From NCBI RefSeq assembly GCF_900005765.1, contig NC_041685.1, forward strand, positions 930,001 through 994,000: a stretch of 64,000 nucleotides of DNA, in the 5' to 3' direction. The notes below the pieces were generated by a model. The model was not told the origin of the DNA, did no database searches, and was given only the letters and a program-made list of their open reading frames with translations. The translations under genes and the position numbers were made by a program. This document shows, piece after piece, positions 46,801 to 55,952 of the stretch. Position 1 is the stretch's first letter, and every line of letters begins with the position of its first letter. The stretch is from Plasmodium relictum (lineage: Eukaryota; Apicomplexa; Aconoidasida; Haemosporida; Plasmodiidae).

Positions 46801-47343
46801 ATTATAATTATTTTGTTTTTTTAAATTTTCTAAGTTTTCAGTATTTTCAAAGTAATCGTAGTAATTTTTTATATTATAAATATCTTTATTGTTTTGTATA
46901 TTGTTTTCTATAGCAACTGTCTTCATTTCTGATGTTTTTGTATTTTTATAATTTATTTTTTGAAGATTCCATTTGTCATAATAATTAATATATTCATCAA
47001 ATTCAAATAAATCCTTTTTTTTTAAGTTTACATTTTCAATTTTATTGTTATTACTAATATCAAATATATTTAAAGTGTCTTCTTTTATATTATCTTTTTT
47101 TTCATCGTTTTCCTTTTTTAATTCCTTAATTTTTCTTCTTTTTTCTTTTTTAATAATGTAATTTAGTTCATTTATATCCACATCTTTTTGATTTTCTTTA
47201 TTTTTTAAAATTTCTATTTCTTTTCTCCATTTTTTTGAATTATTATTTCTTACTTCTTCAATCTCTTTGCTCAAGAAACTAAAAAATTTCTTACATTTTT
47301 TATTTACATGTTCTTTTATATATAATATTTTATTTAAAATCAT
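43894..47343 (-). CDS. Large helical protein, possible organellar RNA-binding type repeats
   Basis: Single exon, 1149 residues, from MILNKILYIKEHVNKKCKKF. The amino third is charged and Asn-rich; from about 330 on it is a chain of amphipathic helices, for example FLSHLHFLNIQQVLILLKIY and later repeats with alternating Leu/Ile and Asn/Lys. This resembles the helical heptapeptide arrays of apicomplexan RAP proteins, which act on organellar RNA, but no RAP domain is visible at the carboxy end (HMLASKGMKKY). The first 25 residues are basic and hydrophobic and could target mitochondrion or apicoplast. Function is inferred weakly; the gene itself is certain. Confidence 0.85.
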   Translation of the reverse strand: MILNKILYIKEHVNKKCKKFFSFLSKEIEEVRNNNSKKWRKEIEILKNKENQKDVDINELNYIIKKEKRRKIKELKKENDEKKDNIKEDTLNIFDISNNNKIENVNLKKKDLFEFDEYINYYDKWNLQKINYKNTKTSEMKTVAIENNIQNNKDIYNIKNYYDYFENTENLENLKKQNNYNKLFSEDDPRLLWDVQNDYFFANDDIYFFNNFNDSNYSQFLDTLNYNENFYFSYLNKRKPIKFLSKDQIIEILEKNSEYLFRKDNQSEEKKKLSSSYDNENSYMNYNLNDSINYNTKNRMNDYKNEKIIFFNENKILERIIEFDYDNEKNKKNDKNYEFYLNMLNRIEFISLSFKPKECVFILSFFYFYNFLPFEILNKFIQNFLSHLHFLNIQQVLILLKIYSTWKNNYEDFLHLLLVYFFNLKMDLPNEQMRNIEEIDNKLLIKKKENHLISNIKNDIFFLKMCLKNKIRINNSLMLFHCKNNLPFYDKNELLLLFQCFFFLSDKKNNDLLYKTIKISPFLLRNYEIINDINELRTFLCNEKNYPKVKLNFKELEIILASLNNMNSVEFYEYLKLFLINDYYYNNDIIKKIEKEIYKCKYNNNHNNHLLYINIEIMNFLIFYNIITNLKKYVLFPFFNKNDLFELLKNVKLSENKIEIHKDNIKFDCLIKMDISQKGENIYEKEKNQNNYSDKQEKYNINDLVKFSGEDIKNIFICENENLNKFLYHYEKTTIKKIKLDLIVDTICFINEYSIFFKNILDINKKVNEDILFVLYFFYLKILTIMNSLKNNDKQIILYHYSRIIPSYCIKEDSDSDILFGDKLKKKEKKRMFFFLYYNIFNQDVKDNSPSSKFINSSNNTNMFYKNRYFLKNSIFNTLLLIFHKFFDSMNVSFDANIFFKNIKNIILSISLYIYKFGNVINYYDYSLKNYLLLCSDNYNEKNSNCIWNISQETSNILLKLMNNIISFFYIFKENFNNNNLNDEEVVHLINSLSFFAVSLQFYENIENKTRNDKNLCSFQKYSKKKDEEKIVEFYNNILYFFIKELEKIDISELNEINKLITFETLSRIFVLNSLNDISSKEVILLLNKLMNYIVDNEMYINKENYYLIIFSYENLKGNYHNLKSNDFFDIKIYEQLEHMLASKGMKKY

Positions 47344-47356
47344 TTTTTTTTTTTTT

Positions 47357-47420
<64 letters not shown>

Positions 47421-48200
47421 TCTACTTATATAATCATTCTAGGGTAAATATGTATAAATTTTTTTATATAACCATTTCTTTACAACTTAAAGTTTTTTTT
47501 GATTCATATTATATTTTAGGATTTTTTTTTTTTTTCTTTCTTCTTAGAAAAGTAAATTTTTATATTTTCTCCCCGTATCTTTCATTTTATATAAAAAAAA
47601 TAAAATAAAAAAAAATTATTTTATATTATACTAATAAATACTTTCCATTATTTTTTTTTTTATTTATTTATTTTTCTGTTAATGTTTTCTATAATAAAAA
47701 TAATAAAAATAAAAATATATCAGTATTGCTATTTAAATAAATATCTCTCTCTCCACCCATGTTTATATATATATATAATCATTATTTTAACATACATATA
47801 TATACTTTTATTTTCATAAATATATATATGTTTACTTCATGAGTTTATATGAACATTTATTACATCTTTATTCACATATTTTTTTGTTATTATTCTTTTT
47901 CTAAGAAATGTTAAATGTGTGATAATATAAATAACAAGAAAACTCTTCAAATTAAGAAGGATTTTTTTAAAAAAATGTAGAAAAAGAAGAAAAATAATAA
48001 AGTAGATAAAAAAAAAAAAAAAAATAGCATTTCTTTAAAGAAAATGTTCATCAAAAAATATATTTCTTAATTGATCTATTATTAATATTATTATGGATTT
48101 TAAAGCATTACCTGCTCTTTTAATTAGTTACACTTATTATTAGTGAGTTCCTTTTCAGATTTTTTTTTTTTTTTTTGTTTTTTTTTTCATGTAAAAAATA
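47344..48200. promoter_or_regulatory. Divergent intergenic region
   Basis: Between the 1149-residue gene and the kinase-like gene. It holds a (TA)n tract at 47361-47414, T-runs, and a TATA run near 47766. No other signal. Confidence 0.5.
47361..47414. repeat. (TA)n microsatellite
   Basis: About 27 TA units beginning only 18 bp upstream of the start codon of the 1149-residue gene, so almost surely in its leader. Confidence 0.93.
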
Positions 48201-49919
48201 ATGAGTTTGTATTTAAAAAAGACATTTTTTAAAAATTATAAAACCAACTCAAATTCTTTATCAGAATTTTCATTTGATAGCTATAAGCACAATAATTTAC
48301 CTTGTAATAAAAATTCTTTTAGTGATAATGAACAGATAGGGTTGAAATGTTATAATAATAAAAGAAATAGCACTTTTAAAAAAATAAAAAATAAATATAA
48401 TAAAGCAACTTATCGTGAAGCGAATGAATGTAAAATTAAAAAAAGCAATTTCACACCAAAAAATGAATTAAAAAAAAAGCCCAACATAAATGAAAAGGAT
48501 CATTGTTTTAATGAAATTTATACAATTTTTAACTATGATTACATAAGAGTTATTAGAAATATAAAAAAACTAAAGCAAGAAAAAGATAATAAAGAAAACA
48601 GTAAGTTTAATGAGCTATCCTATTTTAAAAGTGAAAAAGAAAAAATTGATATACTAAATAAAATTAAAAATGAAAAAATTATCCAATTTAATCCATTTAT
48701 GATACATATAGAGAGTGAATATACTATATATTCTAAAAAGTATAAAAAAATAAATATCATCTATGTAAAAGAATATGATAAAAAAAAAAAAAAATTTCTT
48801 GTAAAAAAAAAAGTTAAAAAAATTTATAAATTTCCGAATGAAATTGTTTTTAGCCCATTTTTAAATAGCTTTATATGCTATGAAAATATAGTAAAACTAG
48901 AAAAGTATATAACTAAAAATTTATATCACGAAAATATTATTAAAATGCTATCACATTTTTATTTTAATGATGAAATTATTACTTTTTATGAATATGGAGG
49001 TACTTCTCTTATGAAATGGAATAAAGAAAAAAAAATTTTTCAGCTACAAGAATTTCTAGAACAAAACGTAAAAAAGGAAAAAAAAAAAAAAAGGAAAATA
49101 AATAATTCATATAATATCATCAGTAAAGAGAAAAAAAGAATAAAATATGAAAGTGAAATTATAGGGAAAGCAAATATAATAAGACAACAAAACTCTTCTA
49201 TTGACTATGAGAATCACAATAAAATAATCTATCAAAATAAGAAAAAAGCCATTAAAAATAACATATTATTTTGTAAAAGAAAAGAAAAAGAATCAAAAAA
49301 AAAAAAAAAAAAAAAAAAAATTTTTGTATATCCAGAATATCTAATAGCAGAAATATTAAGACAACTACTAAAAGTTTGTTTTTTTTTGTATAAACAAAAA
49401 ATATTTCATAGCGATATTAAACCATCTAACATAGTAACAAATAATATAAAAAAGAAAAATTTAAACTCAATTTATTTTTGTAAAAAAACTAATAAATGGT
49501 ATATAAGAAAAAAAGGAAAAGTAATAAAAAAAAATTTTTTTATTAAACTAATAGACTTTGAATTCTCCCAAAAGATTTATGAAGAAAAGGCAAACACTGG
49601 TGGTACTACTTCTTTATTTAAACCGTTAGAAGATTTTCAAAAAATGAAAATTTATGTTTCCTCAAAAATTGTTTGGCTTTTAGGAATAACAATTTTTATT
49701 TTATCAACAGGCAAACATCCTTTTAGTAAAATAAACAATGACATGCATATTTTTTATTTAATTCAAAATAAAAAATTTAATTTAAATAGACAGTTTATGC
49801 ACTATAATTATTTCTCTGATTCTTTTAAAGATTTACTTCAAAAAATGTTAGAAATTAATTTTAAAAAAAGAATTTCTTTCTTTGATTTATTTTTTCACCC
49901 TTTTGTGCTTTTCGGATAA
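48201..49919 (+). CDS. Divergent protein kinase, possible pseudokinase
   Basis: Single exon, 572 residues. The kinase-like domain fills the carboxy two thirds. The catalytic-loop equivalent is HSDIKPSN (403-410): D405, K407 and N410 are kept, but Arg of HRD is Ser. The metal-binding DFG is DFE at 452-454. A Gly-rich loop is not evident; YVKEY near 193 may hold the ATP-site Lys. Downstream landmarks are present: WLLGITIFILSTGKHPF (subdomain IX) and FKKRISFFDLFFHPF (subdomain XI). The domain carries a Lys-rich insert of about 100 residues (about 280-375), including a run of eight Lys from 26 consecutive A. Whether it is catalytic is open. The first 130 residues are Asn/Lys-rich without a domain. 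Confidence 0.85.
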   Translation: MSLYLKKTFFKNYKTNSNSLSEFSFDSYKHNNLPCNKNSFSDNEQIGLKCYNNKRNSTFKKIKNKYNKATYREANECKIKKSNFTPKNELKKKPNINEKDHCFNEIYTIFNYDYIRVIRNIKKLKQEKDNKENSKFNELSYFKSEKEKIDILNKIKNEKIIQFNPFMIHIESEYTIYSKKYKKINIIYVKEYDKKKKKFLVKKKVKKIYKFPNEIVFSPFLNSFICYENIVKLEKYITKNLYHENIIKMLSHFYFNDEIITFYEYGGTSLMKWNKEKKIFQLQEFLEQNVKKEKKKKRKINNSYNIISKEKKRIKYESEIIGKANIIRQQNSSIDYENHNKIIYQNKKKAIKNNILFCKRKEKESKKKKKKKKIFVYPEYLIAEILRQLLKVCFFLYKQKIFHSDIKPSNIVTNNIKKKNLNSIYFCKKTNKWYIRKKGKVIKKNFFIKLIDFEFSQKIYEEKANTGGTTSLFKPLEDFQKMKIYVSSKIVWLLGITIFILSTGKHPFSKINNDMHIFYLIQNKKFNLNRQFMHYNYFSDSFKDLLQKMLEINFKKRISFFDLFFHPFVLFG

Positions 49920-50680
49920 AACACGAAAAATAATTTAAAAAAAAAAAAAAAAAAAAATCAAAAGAATTAAAAAGTTTACCTTTCTACTTATATATATTTA
50001 TATTTTTTTTTTTTTTCAATTATTATCTTATTCCTTCATTTCCTTGAATTTAATATGAATTTTTGTTTTTGCTTCTTTTTCCCTTTTAATTTTAATATTT
50101 TAAACAAAAAATTTTCAAAATTTCTAGTTAAATTATATATTGATACAATATCTATAAAAAAAAAAAGAAAATATAAAAAATAGAAAGTACAAAAAATAGA
50201 AAATCAGTATAAAAAAAGAGAAAATATAAAAAATAGAAAAATGTATAAAAAATAGAAAATAAGTATAAAAAAAAAGAAAATATAAGAAATAGAAAAATGC
50301 ATAAAAAAAAAAAGAAAATACAAAAAATAGAGAATATGCATAAAAAAAAAAAATACAAAAAATAGAGAATATGCATAAAAAAAAAAGTAACATCGCTGTA
50401 CTTTTCTATGAAGTATAAATTTCTTGATTAATATATATATGATTATCTTATTTTTAATTATGAGTATATATATTTCCGTATCTATGTTTTCATTTTTTTT
50501 TCTTTAATATTTTAATATTTGTATTTTAGCTTTCTTTTTTTTTTTTTTTTTTAAATAACTCTTCTATTATAAACTTATGATCTTATAATTTTAGTTACCT
50601 TTTTGTTCGTTTTTTTGATAATAATTTTATTATTTAAAAATTATAATATTTATACATTGTACTTTTTTTTTTTTTTTTAA
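49920..50680. other. Intergenic region with minisatellite
   Basis: Between the kinase-like gene and guanylate kinase. The purine-rich minisatellite at 50155-50390 is listed separately; the rest is A/T runs. Confidence 0.6.
50155..50390 (+). repeat. Purine-rich minisatellite
   Basis: About 7-8 imperfect units of roughly 30-35 bp. Each has the core (C/T)AAAAAATAGA followed by an ATGCATA- or GTATA-containing spacer and an A-run; the last two units, around 50320-50390, are nearly identical. It lies about 290 bp upstream of guanylate kinase. Antisense frames over it (Phe/Tyr/Ile/Leu-rich) are repeat artefacts. Confidence 0.8.
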
Positions 50681-51268
50681 ATGAGGAAAATTGCACCTTT
50701 AGTAATATGTGGACCATCTGGGGTTGGTAAAGGAACATTAATAAAAAAACTGTTGAATGAATTCCCTCATTTTTTTCGATTTTCCGTAAGTTGTACTACT
50801 AGAAAAAGAAGGGAAAAAGAAATAAATGGAGTTGACTACTATTTTTTAAATAGAGAAGATTTTGAAGAAAAAATTAAAAAAAATTATTTTTTAGAGTATG
50901 ATAATTATGCAAATAATTTATATGGTACTTTAAAAAGTGAATATGATAAGGCAGAAAATGAACAAAAGATATGCTTATTTGAAATGAATATAAATGGAGT
51001 AAAGCAATTAAAAACTAGTGAACACATAAAGAATGCTATTTATATTTTTGTAAAACCACCAAGTAATGATATTTTATTAAATAGATTAAAAAATAGAAAT
51101 ACAGAAAATGAGAGTCAAATTAATAAAAGAATGGAAGAATTAAAAAGAGAATTAGATGAAGCAAACAAAATTGATTTCAACTTCTATATAATAAATGATG
51201 AACTAGAAAAGACATATGAAGAACTAAGGAACTTTTTATTAAAATCTTATGAACATTTAAAAAAATGA
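50681..51268 (+). CDS. Guanylate kinase
   Basis: Single exon, 195 residues, full length for the family. It phosphorylates GMP and dGMP to the diphosphates with ATP. The P-loop is GPSGVGKGT at 11-19. The GMP-binding part reads [20 protein letters not shown], then [14 protein letters not shown]. The lid region has [18 protein letters not shown]. No targeting sequence precedes the P-loop, so it is cytosolic. The P. falciparum guanylate kinase lies at the matching place on chromosome 9. Confidence 0.97.
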   Translation: MRKIAPLVICGPSGVGKGTLIKKLLNEFPHFFRFSVSCTTRKRREKEINGVDYYFLNREDFEEKIKKNYFLEYDNYANNLYGTLKSEYDKAENEQKICLFEMNINGVKQLKTSEHIKNAIYIFVKPPSNDILLNRLKNRNTENESQINKRMEELKRELDEANKIDFNFYIINDELEKTYEELRNFLLKSYEHLKK

Positions 51269-51644
51269 TTTTTAATAAAATTTTTACCATATTAATATTA
51301 TAAATAAAATTAATATAAAAATTAAAATAAAATGAAAAAAATTAATATATTTATACATTTGTATATAAATATACTTTTATGGCTTTAAATTTTTATTTTT
51401 CCTATTTTTTTTTATTATTTTATTTTTTTTTTTTTCTATCACATACACTTGTTAACAATTATTTTTCTTTTCAAAAAATATTTTTTTAAATAAAATTACA
51501 TATATATATCAAAAGAAAAAAATTTTAATATAAAAAAAATAAAAGTAAAAACTCAAAAAAAAAAAAAAAAATGTTTTTAAAGAATGATTTTACATTTTTA
51601 TAAAAAAAAATTAAGAAAAAATTTTCTTTTTTTTACATAAAAAG
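51269..51644. other. Intergenic spacer
   Basis: A/T runs between guanylate kinase and the TAF7 gene; a poly(A) of 17 near 51555-51571. No other structure. Confidence 0.55.
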
Positions 51645-52873
51645 ATGATAGAAAAAAAAAATGAAAATTTTAAAAAGATTTCCCTTAATGTTAGAAAAAA
51701 TGAAAATGATTTGAATGAACAAAATATAGCAAATAATGAATCAAAGATTAAACCAAATCCAAAAGAAATTATCCAAACATTGTAAAAAAGAAAAAAAAAG
51801 TGAAAATACAAATATGCATAAAGAAAGAAAATTATATACAATATAAAAATGTATTTATGTATGTATATATATAATTATATTATTATTTATATAAGCAAAT
51901 TATTCCTTTAATTTGTTATAACTTTATATATTTAACTTTTTTTTATTTTTCTCATCTCCCATATATCTCCTTAAGAAACACAATTGAGAATATTAGAGAA
52001 GGTACATATGAATATAAAGATTTGCAGGAAATTTATTTTATGAATGATTTAGATTTATTAAATATAGTAAATGATACAAAAAATGGAGAAGATAAAATAA
52101 AAAATAAAGATAATAATAATAATGTATATATGCTAGATAGTGATGTTGATAAAGTTTGTATAATTCGATTTCCTTTATCAATTTCAAAAGAAATAAAAAA
52201 ATATTTATTAAAAAAAAATTTAGAATTGGAAATTCACCCAACAAGTTTATTAAATTCAAGATTTTTTATAATTCATTTTAAAAATATAAATAAAAAGTTT
52301 TATGGCATATTAGTTGAATTAGCTACACATATAGAAATACATAAAACGTTGGATGGAATAAATCTTTATAAAACAAGTGATGTGTCTCAAATGATATATG
52401 TATATGAAAATAATAAGAATAGTAAAAAACTTCTCAAAAGATTTATAAATAATAATTTTCAATTAAATAGTGGTATTAGCAATAAAACTAATAATTTTAA
52501 TTTTCAAAATTATGCAAAACTTTATAAATATCATGATATATACTTTGCTCAGAAGCTTATATATGAATATTTAAATTCTGATTTTTATGATTATTATGAT
52601 ATGTATGTTAAAACATATAATGAAATGCTTAATCATATAAGTATTGAAAAAGAAAATAATAAACAAAGCGAAATAGTAGATGAATTAACAGATTTATCGG
52701 AAATATTAAGTTCACTTGATAATACTTATAATATAATGAATCAAATAGAAAAAGAAAATGGAAATATTAACTTTGAAGTATTATTAAATTATGAAATTGA
52801 AAATGAAAACTATGAATCAGATGTGTCTGATTTATTATTAGGAGGAAATTATTACTTAAAAAAAAAACAGTGA
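51645..52873 (+). CDS. TAF7: TFIID subunit 7 (TAF7)-like, two exons
   Basis: Exon 1 is 51645-51781 and exon 2 is 51976-52873; the GTAAAA...TTAAG intron joins in phase 2, giving 344 residues. Residues 104-190 form the TAF7/TAFII55 amino domain: DKVCIIRFPLSISKEI, LEIHPTSLLNSRFFIIHF, then ILVELATHIEIHKTLDGINL and YKTSDVSQMIYVYE. The LxxLP..IES.KT.D...YKT.DI.QM block of TAF7 is clearly matched. TAF7 binds TAF1 and restrains its activity in TFIID; here it would belong to the general Pol II machinery. The W-x-HG-x-T-P-P motif normally found after this domain is not seen. The first 60 residues and the tail are Asn/Glu-rich. Confidence 0.88.
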
Positions 52874-53242
52874 TACAGAACTATTTATATTATATATTGT
52901 TTTTCCTTTAAGTTTTTTCACTAAAAAATTAATAAAAGTATTTTTTATTGAGTCCAGAAAAGTTGGATAAATATGATAAAAAAAAAAAAAAATGAAAGAT
53001 TTATTTTTTTACAAAAGGAGACAAAATAATTATACTCAATTGGTTGAACCATACACAAAAAATATTTCTTTTTTTTATAGACAAATCTTTTAGTTGTTAA
53101 TATCCATTTAAAATAATAACCATATGGGGGTGAAAAACTTAAATAAGAAGGGCCTAATAAAAAAAAAAAAAAAAAAAAAAATTTAACTATTTCTACTTTT
53201 TAAAAACAAAATTTGAAGTTACTTTGACATTTTTTTTTTTTT
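52874..53242. other. Convergent intergenic region, candidate non-coding RNA
   Basis: Between the ends of TAF7 and the cysteine-rich gene. The stretch 52940-53160 is less A/T-biased than its surroundings and contains TTGGTTGAACCA at about 53040-53051, GGGGG at 53126-53130 and GGGCC at 53150-53154. It has no open frame of note. Confidence 0.4.
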
Positions 53243-53863
53243 TTAATTAATACATTGTATTGATTTATAATCATTTAAATAATATCCCGTTTTACAGTAG
53301 CTAAAAAAAAAAAAAATTAAATGAATTAAAATATATAATAAAGAAAAAATTATTTTTAATTTGTGTATGTATTTTTTTTTTATTTTTACTTGCAAGAATT
53401 ATAAGGATTACAATAACTTAATCTGTATATATAAAAATTACAATCAATAATTGAGTGTAAATTCTTATAAATTAGAGGAGAATCTGTACATAAAAAAAAA
53501 GGTATTTTTAAATAAATTTTATATATATATATATATATATTTTAAGTTATATATATATTAAATAATAAATTTCAAATTACTATTTTGTATACCTAAAGAA
53601 AAGTTATTAAAATGATTATATCCATTAGGAAATATATTATTTGAACTTGAATATTTTTCTTTATAATATTTCTTTAAATGACTATATTCATCTTCACTCA
53701 AATTATTTTTATTTGAACAAAGATTTATATTAAAATTTTTTGAATGGACACATAAATTTTCAATGACTCCATCCTTTTTGTTATGAGTTCTTATTCTATG
53801 GCATTTATGTATGGAACAAAAAAAATAAAAAAAAATAAAAAAATTAATTAATATAAAATTCAT
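53243..53863 (-). CDS. Small secreted cysteine-rich protein, three exons
   Basis: Exons are 53863-53593, 53483-53390 and 53300-53243, giving 140 residues. The start MNFILINFFIFFYFFCSIH is a signal peptide. Mature cysteines are C21, C38, C49, C105, C115, C121, C124 and C138. The last part, C-x9-C-x5-C-x2-C-x13-C with KTGYY between the last two Cys, recalls half of an EGF-like or similar disulfide module. The even count of eight suggests four disulfides. No GPI signal or second membrane segment, so it is probably soluble in a secretory organelle, vacuole or cell surface. Splice joins use GTATAC/TACAG and GTAAAA/TTTAG. I do not recognise a named family. Confidence 0.75.
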
Positions 53864-54477
53864 CTTAATTTTTGAAAAAGTTTATATTCATAATTTTTTT
53901 TCGGAAAAAACACATGTAAGAAAAAAAAGTCGTTACAGAATACTACTACATTTGTAAAAGGAAAACAAAAAAAATAACAACCATTGTATTGTAATTAAAA
54001 TATTATATATACAGATATAATTGCTTTCATTTTCTAATAATTTGTTTGAATAAATAAAAATATATAGTTATATATCAATTATATTTCAAACAATATTTAA
54101 AATAACATATCTATGATTATGCATATATATATATAAAGTTCATTTTTTTCTTTAGTGAAATATTTTAATTACATTTTTTTTTTTTTAAAAAAATTTTATG
54201 CACAAATGCGCATTCAAAATATTAGTATTTTTTTTTTTCAACTCCTTAAAAATATGCCTTTTAAGGGTGATTAGAAAAAAAAAAAAATACATAATTTTAA
54301 TTACATCATAAGTAAAAAAAATAAAAATATAAAAAATCAAATTTTTAGATAATTATTTAAATTAATTGGTTCGTATTTTGATAAACAATTCATTTAAAAA
54401 GTGTATGAATAAATTTGTAAAATTCATTATGATATATAAAAATATAAATTCATAAATATTCACAAATTTTTTTAGTA
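53864..54477. promoter_or_regulatory. Divergent intergenic region
   Basis: Shared upstream region of the cysteine-rich and the MGN genes. A/T runs; no motif stands out. Confidence 0.5.
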
Positions 54478-55756
54478 ATGGGAAATTTCATAGGATTTAA
54501 AGAAAATGTAAAAATAATATTTTAAAAAGAAATAATGTACTTTATATTTATTTATTTTTTTTTTCATTTATTTTTATTGTTTTAGAATAAAAATAAAGAG
54601 AATATAAATATTTTTGAAAAAAGATATGGTTATAATTTGAATGACTTACATAGTTACATATATAAAATTAACTTACCTTTAAAACCACCATATATAAACT
54701 ATGTATTAGAAGAAAAAAACAAAAAAGCAAAAAATTTCATTGAGGAATATTCGAATAATGAAGAAGATAAATCATTAATTAATACATCAGATCCTGTTGA
54801 TTTATATAAAAATTATGAAAGAGAAAATATCAATAATTCTAAAAATATTTATAAAAATAAATTAATAATAAATAATAAGGAACCTAGTGAAAAATATGAA
54901 GATAAATATGTCCATCTATCTTATGATAACAATTATGAATATGATTTAAATAAAAATAATATTTACACAGAAGATAATATATCAAATTATATTTTACAGA
55001 AACATATTTCTGAAAATCAAAATAAAGTTAATAAAACTTATGTTAATTTATGTTTAAACTATTACAATAACTTAAATACATGTGTAATAAAAAAATATGA
55101 AAAAAATGTACAAAACAAAAAGTATAAATTTACTCGTTTACATACTTGTAAACCTCATTATGTAAGAAATGAAATTTTACATATAATTTTTATTTTCAAT
55201 TATTAAAAATATATTTTTTTTTTTTTTTTAAGGTATTATTTTCTAGATGTATTAAATATAGAGATAAAAAATTGATGAAGGAAATAAAGAAAATAGAACT
55301 AAACTATTTCAACTCTCTTAATAAAGCCAATAAGTACAAAAGAAAAATTCAAAAAACTTTAAGTTGTAATATATATGTGTATTGTATTTTTTCTTTTTCT
55401 TTTCAGATCATCTTATTTAAATGAATTTTTAACGAATATAAATTATCATGAGGTAATAAAGAAGAAATAAAATAAAATCAAACTAAAAAAAAAAAGGAAA
55501 AAATATATATAAAATAAAATCATTAAAAATTAAAAAAAATATAATTTAAAAAAAATAATTAATAAGATAATTATTTATTTTGGTAAAGTACTTGTAGACA
55601 TTATTTAGATTCATTTTCTTAATTTTTTTTTTATATTCCTTTTTTTTTTTTTTTAGTATGTAATAAATAAATTATACGATGGTGTAGAAAAAATAAAGTA
55701 AAAAAAATAATTAACTCTCCTTAAAGATTTTTCAATATAATAAATTCATACATATT

Positions 55757-55787
<31 letters not shown>

Positions 55788-55952
55788 TATATTTTTTAAT
55801 TTAATAGGTTTAATAAAGAGTTAGAAGAATTAAGAGAAAGATATAATAATATTTCAAAACACAATGAATCAACTGGTGAAGAATTACAAAATATTAATGT
55901 GGAAAAAAGAAAAATAAATTCAAATAAAAAACATTTATTACTAAATATATAA
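54478..55952 (+). CDS. Probable N-myristoylated protein of unknown function, six exons
   Basis: Exons are 54478-54507, 54586-55161, 55233-55333, 55407-55452, 55657-55697 and 55808-55952, giving 312 residues with consistent phases. The start MGNFIGFKEN has Gly2 and a favourable start for N-myristoylation, although position 6 is Gly rather than Ser/Thr. Residues about 11-60 (NIFEKRYGYNLNDLHSYIYK, then INLPLKPPYINYVLEEK) look conserved; the middle is Asn/Lys-rich, and a second compact part begins RLHTCKPHYVLFSRCIKYRD. The remainder is coiled-coil-like (KFNKELEELRERYNNISKH). No known domain. A membrane-peripheral structural role is possible but unproven. Confidence 0.75.

Noticed and set aside
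50133-50393. Repetitive FSIFCIFFF-type antisense frames
   Set aside because: They only translate the minisatellite; both offset frames give the same kind of repeat.
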